Source: Cyclobacteriaceae bacterium
Lineage (GTDB): Bacteria > Bacteroidota > Bacteroidia > Cytophagales > Cyclobacteriaceae
NCBI GenBank assembly: GCA_019751475.1
Contig: JAIENH010000763.1
Coordinates: 1 to 9,482, forward strand
Length of the DNA stretch: 9,482 nt
Reading direction: 5' to 3'
Every line of letters starts with the position of its first letter. Position 1 is the stretch's first letter. The translations under genes were made by a program, and so were the position numbers. Shown piece by piece: positions 1 through 7,322 of this stretch. The notes beneath the pieces were generated by a model. It was not told the DNA's origin, did not search any database, and worked only from the letters and a program-made list of their open reading frames with translations.

Positions 1-842
<842 letters not shown>

Positions 843-853
843 ATTAATCCTAC

Positions 854-872
854 GTGGCGCATTACGCGCCAC
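854..872 (-). other. Hairpin in rRNA leader next to 16S 5' end
   Basis: Perfect inverted repeat: arms GTGGCGC (854-860) and GCGCCAC (866-872) around a five-base loop ATTAC. It would form in the leader transcript about a dozen bases before the mature 16S 5' end, so a role in rRNA folding or processing is plausible. A second, weaker hairpin (CTGTG-TTAT-CACAG, 908-921) lies further upstream in the same leader. The plus-strand side has a T-rich stretch (AATTTTATTTCC), but a terminator role in that direction would serve no gene here. Confidence 0.6.
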
Positions 873-987
873 AATTTTATTTCCCTGGCTATGTTTATAT
901 AAGTTACCTGTGTTATCACAGACAATTATAGAATCAACTCGGAAACATCCTCTATCGAACATTTCCGGGTCCGCTATCTTACCTATT

Positions 988-1000
988 TATTCAAAGAACG
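988..1000 (-). promoter_or_regulatory. boxA-like antitermination site in rRNA leader
   Basis: On the minus strand the leader reads CGTTCTTTGAATA. This resembles the rRNA boxA element (E. coli TGCTCTTTAACA) and the GTTCTTTGA motif that I recall before 16S genes of Bacteroidota. It lies about 105 bases downstream of the predicted proximal start and about 145 bases before 16S, a sensible place for NusB/S10-dependent antitermination. The match is partial, so the function is inferred. Confidence 0.45.
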
Positions 1001-1103
1001 TTTTGACAAGAATTCTGATTAAGATCAAAAACTGTCAAGCGTGGGTATCTCAAACTTCGATAGAACCCTCAATTCCTTCTGAATTGCCACTCTCTTTGCG
1101 AAA

Positions 1104-1140
1104 GGGAGTGCAAAGATATGGAGGAAATCGATTTTCGCAA
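1104..1140 (-). promoter_or_regulatory. rRNA operon promoter (proximal), Bacteroidota type
   Basis: On the minus strand TTG (1140-1138) is followed after exactly 19 bases by TATCTTTG (1118-1111), a full match to the Bacteroidota primary-sigma pattern TTG-N19..21-TAnnTTTG. Transcription would begin near 1104-1106, giving a leader of about 260 bases before 16S. A near-perfect ten-base-pair inverted repeat (arms 1088-1097 and 1101-1110, loop GCG, one G-T pair) abuts the -7 element and covers the predicted start site. Confidence 0.65.
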
Positions 1141-1200
1141 TGCCTCGATAAAAAAATTCTAAAATCGCATTCTGCCTGCCAACGCTCCTTTAAAGGCTTT

Positions 1201-1214
1201 CCGCACCAAAGCTA
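1201..1214 (-). promoter_or_regulatory. Possible second (distal) rRNA promoter
   Basis: On the minus strand TAGCTTTG (1214-1207) matches the TAnnTTTG -7 pattern exactly and is preceded by a very A/T-rich stretch (TTTATTATATAA). No clean TTG is found at the expected -33 distance; CTG at a 17- or 22-base spacing is the nearest. It lies 96 bases upstream of the proximal promoter, which would give a tandem P1/P2 arrangement as in many rRNA operons. The missing -33 keeps this tentative. Confidence 0.35.
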
Positions 1215-1268
1215 TTATATAATAAACTTGCCAGGTCAGAAAAATGCCCCTGTAAGGCCATCTGCAGC

Positions 1269-1299
1269 TTTGTAAATCGCAAAATACTGCCCATCTTTG
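1269..1299 (+). promoter_or_regulatory. rpmH operon promoter, Bacteroidota type
   Basis: TTTG (1269-1272), a 19-base spacer, then CATCTTTG (1292-1299), one mismatch from TAnnTTTG. The predicted start near 1304-1306 leaves a leader of about 20 bases before the rpmH ATG, A-rich and without a Shine-Dalgarno sequence. The core ATCTTTGCA is identical to the one in the divergent rRNA promoter. Confidence 0.6.
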
Positions 1300-1324
1300 C
1301 AGCCCTTAAAAAAATTAAGCGATC

Positions 1325-1486
1325 ATGAAACGTACCTATCAGCCTTCACGCAGGAAAAGAAAAAACAAGCATGGTTTCCGTGAACGGATGGCAACGGCCA
1401 ATGGCCGCAGAGTGTTGGCTTCCCGCAGGAAAAATGGCCGCAAAAAACTGACCGTCTCTGACGAGAAGACATTTAAGCGCAAATAA
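1325..1486 (+). CDS. rpmH: 50S ribosomal protein L34
   Basis: Encodes 53 residues. L34 is a small, very basic protein of the large ribosomal subunit that binds 23S rRNA. The start [19 protein letters not shown] and the following [18 protein letters not shown] are the hallmark L34 sequence. The C-terminal extension (about residues 42-53, ending TFKRK) makes it slightly longer than the 44-46 residues usual in proteobacteria, as is normal in Bacteroidota. The ATG at 1325 follows an A-rich leader without a Shine-Dalgarno sequence. It is the first gene of the plus-strand run, with rnpA 43 bases downstream, the rpmH-rnpA pair conserved across most bacteria. It is transcribed divergently from the rRNA operon. 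Confidence 0.97.
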   Translation: MKRTYQPSRRKRKNKHGFRERMATANGRRVLASRRKNGRKKLTVSDEKTFKRK

Positions 1487-1529
1487 ATCCTTTTCAGGCA
1501 CCCCTGCCGAGGATTAACTTTTCAATCCC

Positions 1530-1901
1530 ATGGGGGCTTTTCGCTTTCGCAAAGAAGAACGACTCTCTCGAAAAAAGACTATTGATTCCCTCTTTGATAA
1601 GGGTGCATCGTTTACAATTTCTCCACTCAAAATAATCTTTGCACCTGCTGAGGATGGCCACGGCACATCACAGGTACTCATAACTGTACCTTCAAGAAAT
1701 TTCAAAAAGGCTGTTGATCGCAACACACTTAAACGAAGAATCCGGGAGGCTTATCGGCTTAACAAATCGGTGCTTGCTGCATCTATGCGGCTTTGCATCG
1801 CGTATATTTATATTGCGAGGGAAATTTTACCTTCGGCTGTTATCCACAAAGCGGTACGATCTTCGTTAGAACGATTGAATACCTATGAAAAAAAGAGTTA
1901 G
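1530..1901 (+). CDS. rnpA: Ribonuclease P protein component
   Basis: Encodes 123 residues, a usual length. The protein assists the catalytic RNA of RNase P in removing 5' leaders from tRNA precursors in the cytoplasm. The family signature is clear at residues 59-76 (KKAVDRNTLKRRIREAYR), including the R-N-x-x-K-R-R-x-R-E 'RNR' segment that contacts RNA. The N-terminal FRKEERLSRKKTIDSLFDKG (residues 6-25, roughly) is also typical. The ATG at 1530 is well supported because an in-frame stop (TAA, 1515-1517) lies just upstream. There is no Shine-Dalgarno sequence. The 3' end overlaps the start of the protease gene by 17 bases in another frame, suggesting one transcript. Confidence 0.95.
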   Translation: MGAFRFRKEERLSRKKTIDSLFDKGASFTISPLKIIFAPAEDGHGTSQVLITVPSRNFKKAVDRNTLKRRIREAYRLNKSVLAASMRLCIAYIYIAREILPSAVIHKAVRSSLERLNTYEKKS

Positions 1902-3525
1902 CCTTTTTATTCTTGTCGCTGGCATTGTAGGCTTATTGGCATTTGCAGGGCCGGGAGAGAAATACTTTGATATTGCTAAGAGCTTAGACATCTACGCTAC
2001 CTTATTTAAGGAGGTGAATGCCTATTACGTAGATGAGGTGGAACCGAAAAAGCTTGTTCAAACCAGCATCGAGGGAATGCTTGAGTCACTGGATCCCTAC
2101 ACTGATTATATACCAGAAGAAGACCTTGATGCTTTTAGCATTCAAACCACCGGGCAATATGCCGGCATCGGGGCGTTGATCGGCTCTATTAATAAAAAGA
2201 GTGTAGTCACTCATCCGTACGAGGGTTTTCCGGCACAGCGGGCTGGCTTGCGCGTGGGCGATGAATTTATTTCTATTGATGGCAAAGATGTAAAGGGCAA
2301 GCCCACCTATGAAATCAGCGCTCTGCTGAAAGGAAATCCAAAATCAGAAGTTGAACTTGTGGTGAAGCGGGTGACAAAAGAGCTAACCTTTAAAATTGCC
2401 CGTGAGAAAATCAAGATCAGCAACGTAGTATACCAGGAGGTAATTGGTGATGGTATTGGGTACATTAAGCTCGATGATTTCACACCAAGTGCCGCGGGCG
2501 AAGTGGAAGGGGCCGTTAATTCCCTAAAACAAAAAGGTGCCACCAAACTTGTTCTCGACTTGCGCGACAACCCTGGTGGATTACTTCATGAGGCTGTTAA
2601 CATTGTGAACTTGTTTATTCCGAAAGGCAAGGAAGTGGTTGCCACCAAAGGCAAAGTAGCTGACTGGAACAAGTCATATAGTACGCTCAACCAACCGCTG
2701 GATACTACTATACCATTGGCTGTTCTTACCAGCAGCGGCAGTGCCTCGGCTGCTGAAATTGTGGCCGGAGCGCTACAAGATTATGACCGCGCATTGCTTG
2801 TCGGTCAAAAAACATTTGGAAAAGGCCTAGTACAGACCACGCGACCGCTGGCCTACAATGCGCAACTGAAAGTCACTACAGCTAAGTACTACATACCGAG
2901 CGGTCGGTGTATTCAGGCTCTTGACTACGCGCATCGCAAAACCGATGGTACGGTAGAAAAATTTGCCGATTCACTTAAGTCTGCCTTTAAAACAACCAGT
3001 GGCCGCACCGTATATGATGGTGGTGGACTTGACCCTGATGTGCCAGTGAAAAGCGAATCGATTAGTTCTGCGGTAGTAGAGTTGGCACGATCGGGTTTTA
3101 TTTTTGAGTTTGCTACAAAGTACTGTTTTGAGCATTCGGCCCCGGCATCGCTTAAAAGTTTTCGTCTTACCGATCAGGATTATCAGCAGTTTACGAATTG
3201 GCTCACCGAACAACGGTTTACCTATGCTACTGAGCTGGAAAAGCATGCCGAAAACCTGGTTGCCACTGCTAAGAAAGAGCGCTACTACGATGAGCTGCAA
3301 AACAACCTCACTGCTCTGCAATCCAAGATCAATCAAAACCACACAGGATATTTAACTCGCTTTCGCCCAGAGATTCAACAACTCCTGGAAGATGAAATTG
3401 CTTTTCACTATGCCTTACACCGGGGCAAAACAGAAGTCTCTTTCGGTCGTGATAAAGAATTGGCTGAAGCCAGAAAAGTACTTACCGACCCTGGGGCTTA
3501 TCAGAAATTATTGAAGCCACATTGA
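1885..3525 (+). CDS. S41-family C-terminal processing protease with PDZ domain
   Basis: Encodes 546 residues. CtpA/Tsp-type serine proteases cleave proteins from the C terminus in the periplasm or at the envelope. Seen here: an N-terminal hydrophobic segment (about residues 4-21, SLFILVAGIVGLLAFAG) acting as signal peptide or anchor; a helical N-terminal part with the SLDPYTDYIP motif near 68; a PDZ domain about 85-165 (AGIGALIG, then GLRVGDEFISIDGKDV); and the protease core about 180-345, with LVLDLRDNPGG near 222-232. By spacing to E. coli Tsp, the catalytic dyad is Ser288 (in SGSASAAEI) and Lys313 (in TFGKGLVQ), 25 residues apart, both present. The 180-residue C-terminal tail has no motif I recognise; I recall similar tails in Bacteroidota members. 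It overlaps rnpA by 17 bases and shares one base with tsaB, so it is probably in the same operon. The physiological substrate is unknown. Confidence 0.93.
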   Translation: MKKRVSLFILVAGIVGLLAFAGPGEKYFDIAKSLDIYATLFKEVNAYYVDEVEPKKLVQTSIEGMLESLDPYTDYIPEEDLDAFSIQTTGQYAGIGALIGSINKKSVVTHPYEGFPAQRAGLRVGDEFISIDGKDVKGKPTYEISALLKGNPKSEVELVVKRVTKELTFKIAREKIKISNVVYQEVIGDGIGYIKLDDFTPSAAGEVEGAVNSLKQKGATKLVLDLRDNPGGLLHEAVNIVNLFIPKGKEVVATKGKVADWNKSYSTLNQPLDTTIPLAVLTSSGSASAAEIVAGALQDYDRALLVGQKTFGKGLVQTTRPLAYNAQLKVTTAKYYIPSGRCIQALDYAHRKTDGTVEKFADSLKSAFKTTSGRTVYDGGGLDPDVPVKSESISSAVVELARSGFIFEFATKYCFEHSAPASLKSFRLTDQDYQQFTNWLTEQRFTYATELEKHAENLVATAKKERYYDELQNNLTALQSKINQNHTGYLTRFRPEIQQLLEDEIAFHYALHRGKTEVSFGRDKELAEARKVLTDPGAYQKLLKPH

Positions 3526-4196
3526 TGGCCCTGATCCTTAGCATTGAAACATCTACTTCTGTTTGCTCAGCAGCGCTTCACGAAAGTGGAGTATTAATTG
3601 CCGATGAAATTCATCGCGAACCACAGTCTGCCGCTTCGCAGTTGGCAGTTATGATCGAGCGATTATTCTCATCTAATAAAATAAACAAAAAAGATCTCAA
3701 GGCCGTGGCCGTTTCGTCAGGGCCGGGCTCTTACACCGGTTTGCGCATTGGAGCCTCCACTGCTAAAGGCATTTGTTTTGGTCTTGATGTGCCCTTAATC
3801 TCTCTTGGCTCATTGCATGCTTTAGCTGCTGGGTTGCCGCATCCTGACACCCATTACCTTTGTCCGATGATTGATGCACGCAGAATGGAAGTGTATTGCT
3901 CACTCCTCAGCCCTTCACTGGAAGTAATTGAGGATGTACAAGCCAAGGTCATTGATGAAAATAGCTTTGCAGATGCGTTGCAGCTTCATACCATTTCTTT
4001 TTTTGGAAATGGATCAGATAAATGCAAAGCTGTCATTCAACATTCCAATGCATTGTTTATTGAAGGAGTAGAACCCCTCGCCAAGCACATGGGTAAACTA
4101 GTTTATACGAAGTTCCTGGCAAATGATTTTGAAGACCTTCACCCCTTTGAGCCTCGCTATTTGAAAGAATTCGTAGCAAAAACTAAATCGCGCTAA
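3525..4196 (+). CDS. tsaB: tRNA threonylcarbamoyladenosine biosynthesis protein TsaB
   Basis: Encodes 223 residues. TsaB is the non-catalytic ASKHA-fold partner of TsaD; with TsaE they transfer the threonylcarbamoyl group, made by TsaC, to A37 of ANN-decoding tRNAs in the cytoplasm. Seen here: LSIETSTSVCSAAL at the N terminus (residues 5-18), the signature SSGPGSYTGLRIG (64-76), and PMIDARRMEVY (114-124). I place the start at the ATG at 3525, whose A is also the last base of the protease stop (TGATG), a typical coupling arrangement; an in-frame TTG three bases earlier is less likely. Length is close to other TsaB proteins. No Shine-Dalgarno sequence is apparent. The next gene begins after 31 bases. 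Confidence 0.94.
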   Translation: MALILSIETSTSVCSAALHESGVLIADEIHREPQSAASQLAVMIERLFSSNKINKKDLKAVAVSSGPGSYTGLRIGASTAKGICFGLDVPLISLGSLHALAAGLPHPDTHYLCPMIDARRMEVYCSLLSPSLEVIEDVQAKVIDENSFADALQLHTISFFGNGSDKCKAVIQHSNALFIEGVEPLAKHMGKLVYTKFLANDFEDLHPFEPRYLKEFVAKTKSR

Positions 4197-4211
4197 AGGT
4201 TGTTGTTTCAA

Positions 4212-4219
4212 TAACTTTG
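4212..4219 (+). promoter_or_regulatory. Possible -7 element just before the DUF2480 gene
   Basis: TAACTTTG matches the Bacteroidota -7 pattern TAnnTTTG and ends only eight bases before the ATG at 4228. No TTG sits at the expected -33 distance. If used, transcription would start about two to four bases before the ATG, or at it, giving a nearly leaderless mRNA. The match is to a six-base pattern and could be chance. Confidence 0.35.
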
Positions 4220-4227
4220 CCTGTGAT

Positions 4228-4737
4228 ATGGAAGAAGAGATAGTAAATCGCGTAACCGCCAGTCCCCTGGTTACTTTTAACCTGGAGGAATACAACCCTG
4301 CAGGTGAGATTGCTGAGATCGATTTAAAGGATATTCTCTTCCAGGGATTGATCTTACGCGAAAAAGACCTTCGCGATTTCATAAAGACCCACGACTGGTC
4401 CGGCTATCGGGATAAAAACGTGGCGATATTCTGCTCGGCCGATGCCGTTATCCCCACATGGGCATACATGCTCATTGGCATTGCCTTGCAGCCTTTTGCA
4501 GGAAAGACGGTATTTGGAAGCCGCAATGATTTACTGGCACGACTCTTTGAAGAAAAATTGCAAAGCGTGAACTGGGAGCAATTCCAGGATAAAAAAGTTG
4601 TGATTAAGGGATGTAGTGAAGTGCACGTACCGGAATCTGCTTACCTCTATGCAGCTGCTCGTCTGCGCCCGTTGGCAGCGAGTATCATGTATGGTGAACC
4701 TTGCAGCACCGTTCCTTTGTACAAACGACCGAAGTAG
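4228..4737 (+). CDS. DUF2480 family protein of unknown function
   Basis: Encodes 169 residues. I recognise it as DUF2480, a family of about this length known to me from Bacteroidota, with no established function. No signal peptide or membrane helix is evident, so it is likely cytoplasmic. Characteristic stretches are FQGLILREKDLRDFIKTHDW (about 38-57), CSADAVIPTWAYM (69-81) and the C-terminal YGEPCSTVPLYKR. The sequence contains an internal duplication: residues 56-97 match 115-156 at an offset of 59 (W57/W116, D62/D121, K63/K122, V65/V124, I67/I126, P76/P135, A79/A138, Y80/Y139, L87/L146, P89/P148, A91/A150, G97/G156; C69-S70 pairs with C129-S130 with a one-residue shift). This suggests two copies of a strand-helix-strand unit. 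Its stop codon abuts the next ATG, so the two genes are probably co-translated. Confidence 0.88.
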   Translation: MEEEIVNRVTASPLVTFNLEEYNPAGEIAEIDLKDILFQGLILREKDLRDFIKTHDWSGYRDKNVAIFCSADAVIPTWAYMLIGIALQPFAGKTVFGSRNDLLARLFEEKLQSVNWEQFQDKKVVIKGCSEVHVPESAYLYAAARLRPLAASIMYGEPCSTVPLYKRPK

Positions 4738-5139
4738 ATGGAGAGTAAATCGATCATATTGTTTGACGGTGTGTGCAATCTCTGTAACGGGTTTGTGAAT
4801 TTTGTGATAACCCGTGATGCAAAAAATATTTTTCAATTTGGTTCCCTTCAATCAAAAAAGGCACCCGAGCTTTTGAGACCGTTTAATTTCTCCACCAACC
4901 AACTTTCCACTGTGTTGTTGATTGAGGATGGAAAATTGTATTCGCAGTCGACTGCGGCTTTGCGGATTTTAAAAAAACTAAACGGGGCTTGGCCGTTGCT
5001 TTATGCTTTCATTATCGTGCCCAAACCCATTCGAGATTTGGTTTACGATTTCATAGCCAAAAACCGCTACAGGTGGTTTGGGCGGAAAGACGAGTGCATG
5101 ATCCCTACACCTGAGCTGCGAGCCAAGTTTGTCGACTAG
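4738..5139 (+). CDS. DCC-family (DUF393) thiol-disulfide oxidoreductase-like protein
   Basis: Encodes 133 residues. The N-terminal ILFDGVCNLCNGFVNF (residues 7-22) carries the D-G-V-C-x-L-C motif that names the DCC family, with the CxxC pair at Cys13 and Cys16. The C-terminal YRWFGRKDECMIPTPELRAKF (about 111-131) is also typical, as is the length. Database entries usually call these predicted thiol-disulfide oxidoreductases because the fold resembles thioredoxin, but the reaction and substrate are not established to my knowledge. No signal peptide is seen. The ATG follows the DUF2480 stop codon with no gap, so translation probably runs on from it. Confidence 0.92.
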   Translation: MESKSIILFDGVCNLCNGFVNFVITRDAKNIFQFGSLQSKKAPELLRPFNFSTNQLSTVLLIEDGKLYSQSTAALRILKKLNGAWPLLYAFIIVPKPIRDLVYDFIAKNRYRWFGRKDECMIPTPELRAKFVD

Positions 5140-5247
5140 CTATTTTTTGCTCTTCAAGTAGGATTCGGCTGTCATTACCGGTATTTGCGAGGGTAATTTG
5201 AAATATCATCCTTAGTGTCGCTATTTTTAAAGCGTCAATTCCAATTC
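5140..5247 (+). other. Intergenic region before the E1 gene
   Basis: These 108 bases contain no complete TTG-N19-TAnnTTTG promoter. The closest strings are TATTTTTTG (5150s), TATTTGC and TAATTTGA (about 5180-5200), each with the wrong internal spacing. No hairpin followed by a T-run stands out as a terminator. The E1 gene may have its own, unrecognised promoter, or be read through from upstream. Confidence 0.4.
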
Positions 5248-7224
5248 ATGAAGTTTCAACGGAAAAAGTACACAGACCCGACCTTACTGAAGTTGTATGA
5301 AGAACTTCTCTGGCCGCGACTCATTGAAGAAAAAATGCTGATCCTGCTTCGGCAGAATAAAATCAGCAAGTGGTTTAGCGGCATTGGGCAAGAGGCCATC
5401 TCGGTGGGTGTGGCACAAGCCCTCGAAGCGGATGAATACATTTTGCCCATGCATCGCAACCTGGGCATCTTCACCGGTCGAAAACTTCCCTTCACGCGTC
5501 TGTTTGCTCAATGGCAAGGCACCATGATGGGTTACACCAAAGGCCGCGATCGCTCGTTTCATTTCGGCACGAACGAACATCACATTGTTGGAATGATTTC
5601 ACATCTCGGTCCGCAAAATGGTGTGGCCGATGGCATCGCGCTCGCCTCCAAACTTAAGAGCGAGAAAAAAATCACGGTAGTTTTTAACGGAGATGGCGGC
5701 ACCAGTGAAGGTGATTTTCATGAAGCGGTAAACGTTGCCGCTGTGTGGGACTTGCCTGTTATTTTTTTAATTGAAAACAATGGTTATGGATTGTCAACAC
5801 CGAGCCGCGAACAATTTCGCTGCAAAAGTTTTGTCGACAAAGCAATTGGCTATGGCATTGAGGGCGTGCAAGTAGATGGCAATAACATTCTGGAAGTATA
5901 TGACACGGGGCGCTCATTGGCAGAAAGCATGCGCAAAAAGCCGCGACCGATCTTGTTGGAATGTATCACATTCCGGATGCGTGGCCACGAAGAAGCCAGC
6001 GGCACGAAATACGTACCCAAAAAACTGATGGACGATTGGGCGAAGAAAGACCCGGTGAGTAACTATGAAGAGTTTCTGTTGAAAGAAAAAGTTATCGATA
6101 AGAAGTATTCTGATGACTTGCGAAAGAAAATCAAAAAAGAAATTGAAGCAGGCCTTGACGAAGCATTCAAAGAAACACACCCCGAAGCTGATACCAATCA
6201 GGAGCTAAGCGATATGTATGCTCCTTTTACACAACAGACCACAGATCCTTCGGGCCCAACCTCAGAAAAAAGATTCATCGATGCTATTCGTGATGGACTT
6301 TATCAAAGCATGGAAAAGCACGGCAACCTTGTTCTGATGGGGCAAGACATTGCTGAATACGGAGGTGTGTTTAAAATTACAGATGGCTTTGTTGAGAAAT
6401 TCGGCAAAGACCGAGTCAGGAATACGCCTATCTGTGAGTCAGCGATTGTGGGAGCAGGGTTAGGCCTTTCGATTAAAGGAATGAAGGCCATGGTAGAAAT
6501 GCAGTTTGCTGATTTCGTGACGGAAGGTTTCAATCAAATAGTGAACAACCTCGCGAAAGCGCACTGGCGATGGGGGCAAGCTGCAGATGTGGTGGTGCGC
6601 ATGCCAACGGGAGCCGGTACCGCTGCGGGGCCATTTCACTCGCAAAGCAACGAAGCGTGGTTCTTTCATACACCCGGATTAAAAATTGTCTATCCATCTA
6701 ATCCCCATGATGCCAAAGGTTTGCTCTGCGCTTCCTTTGAAGACCCGAATCCTTATTTATTTTTTGAGCACAAACTTTTATACCGCTCGGTAAAAGATCA
6801 GATCCCCGACAATTACTACACCGTAGAAATCGGCAAGGCCAAGTTGGTAAGTGAAGGAAACGATTGCTCGATCATTACCTACGGCATGGGTGTGCATTGG
6901 GCACAGGAGATTTTGCAAAGTATGCCCGATGTAAATGCGGATGTTTTGGATTTGCGTACGCTTCTCCCGTGGGACAAGGAAGCCGTGGAGCAAACGGTAA
7001 GAAAAACGAATCGCGTATTGATCTTGCATGAAGACACATTAACCGGAGGTATTGGCGGAGAGATCAGCGCATGGATCAGCGAGCATTGCTTTGATGCATT
7101 GGATGCCCGCGTAGTTCGGGTGGGCAGCCTGGATACAGCCATTCCGTTCGCACCAACGCTAGAAAAAAATTTCCTTCCGAAGGGCCGATTGAAAGCTAAA
7201 ATTCAAGAGCTGCTCTCCTATTGA
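5248..7224 (+). CDS. Fused alpha-beta E1 component of a 2-oxoacid dehydrogenase complex
   Basis: Encodes 658 residues from the ATG at 5248. It combines in one chain what are often two E1 subunits, and should catalyse thiamine-diphosphate-dependent decarboxylation of a 2-oxoacid and transfer of the acyl group to lipoyl-E2. The alpha part spans about 10-310: GIGQEAISVGVAQAL (45-59), the ThDP/Mg motif beginning GDGGTSEGDFHEA (148-160) and ending ENN (176-178), and RMRGHEEAS (243-251). A linker lies about 315-340. The beta part spans about 340-658: GQDIAEYGGVF, CESAIVGAGLG with the expected catalytic Glu397, and GPFHSQSNEAWF with His464. The sequence is closest by eye to the branched-chain (2-oxoisovalerate) type, but the substrate cannot be assigned. 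A GTG at 5215 would add 11 residues; I prefer the ATG because it matches the usual length. No E2 or E3 gene is nearby in this window. Confidence 0.93.
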   Translation: MKFQRKKYTDPTLLKLYEELLWPRLIEEKMLILLRQNKISKWFSGIGQEAISVGVAQALEADEYILPMHRNLGIFTGRKLPFTRLFAQWQGTMMGYTKGRDRSFHFGTNEHHIVGMISHLGPQNGVADGIALASKLKSEKKITVVFNGDGGTSEGDFHEAVNVAAVWDLPVIFLIENNGYGLSTPSREQFRCKSFVDKAIGYGIEGVQVDGNNILEVYDTGRSLAESMRKKPRPILLECITFRMRGHEEASGTKYVPKKLMDDWAKKDPVSNYEEFLLKEKVIDKKYSDDLRKKIKKEIEAGLDEAFKETHPEADTNQELSDMYAPFTQQTTDPSGPTSEKRFIDAIRDGLYQSMEKHGNLVLMGQDIAEYGGVFKITDGFVEKFGKDRVRNTPICESAIVGAGLGLSIKGMKAMVEMQFADFVTEGFNQIVNNLAKAHWRWGQAADVVVRMPTGAGTAAGPFHSQSNEAWFFHTPGLKIVYPSNPHDAKGLLCASFEDPNPYLFFEHKLLYRSVKDQIPDNYYTVEIGKAKLVSEGNDCSIITYGMGVHWAQEILQSMPDVNADVLDLRTLLPWDKEAVEQTVRKTNRVLILHEDTLTGGIGGEISAWISEHCFDALDARVVRVGSLDTAIPFAPTLEKNFLPKGRLKAKIQELLSY

Positions 7225-7322
7225 TAGCCGCGATACAAATAAGGCTGTCGTTAGCGTTTTAGTACCATTGCCAGAAGATATAGAGCGGTTTTGCTTATCT
7301 TAGCCTGTTTTATTACCCATTT
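7225..7322 (+). other. Short intergenic region before the repeat-protein gene
   Basis: These 98 bases separate the E1 stop from the GTG start. No convincing rho-independent terminator for the E1 gene is seen: the only short complementary segments are three to four bases long. It contains a candidate -7 element at 7296-7303, listed separately. Confidence 0.5.
7296..7303 (+). promoter_or_regulatory. Possible promoter of the repeat-protein gene
   Basis: TATCTTAG differs by one base from the TAnnTTTG pattern. The nearest upstream TTG (7268-7270) is 25 bases away, longer than the usual 19-21. A start near 7308-7310 would leave about 14 bases before the GTG at 7323. Evidence is weak. Confidence 0.3.

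Larger units (their letters stand above)
843..1324. other. Divergent intergenic control region between 16S rRNA and rpmH
   Basis: This 482-base stretch has no credible gene. On the minus strand it holds the rRNA leader, with small hairpins, a boxA-like site, and one good plus one weaker rRNA promoter candidate. On the plus strand it holds the rpmH promoter close to the gene. A perfect six-base inverted repeat, TTGACA at 1003-1008 and TGTCAA at 1033-1038 with a 24-base loop, lies in the leader. A ten-base palindrome CCTTTAAAGG lies at 1187-1196. A 121-codon open frame at 910-1275 is judged spurious because it has no recognisable protein features and overlaps the leader and promoters. Confidence 0.8.

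Noticed and set aside
910..1275. A 121-codon plus-strand open frame between 16S and rpmH
   Set aside because: It covers the rRNA leader and promoters, has no recognisable domain, and its composition looks like non-coding DNA.
1840..1848. A perfect DnaA-box sequence TTATCCACA inside rnpA, which with rpmH-rnpA nearby hinted at a replication origin
   Set aside because: Only one exact copy was seen in the window and it lies inside a gene; there is no box cluster, A/T-rich unwinding region or dnaA.
3522..3524. TTG as the tsaB start
   Set aside because: The ATG immediately after it (3525) overlaps the upstream stop as TGATG and gives the usual TsaB N terminus.
5215..5247. GTG start adding 11 residues to the E1 protein
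   Set aside because: The extra residues show no family similarity, and the ATG at 5248 gives a normal length.
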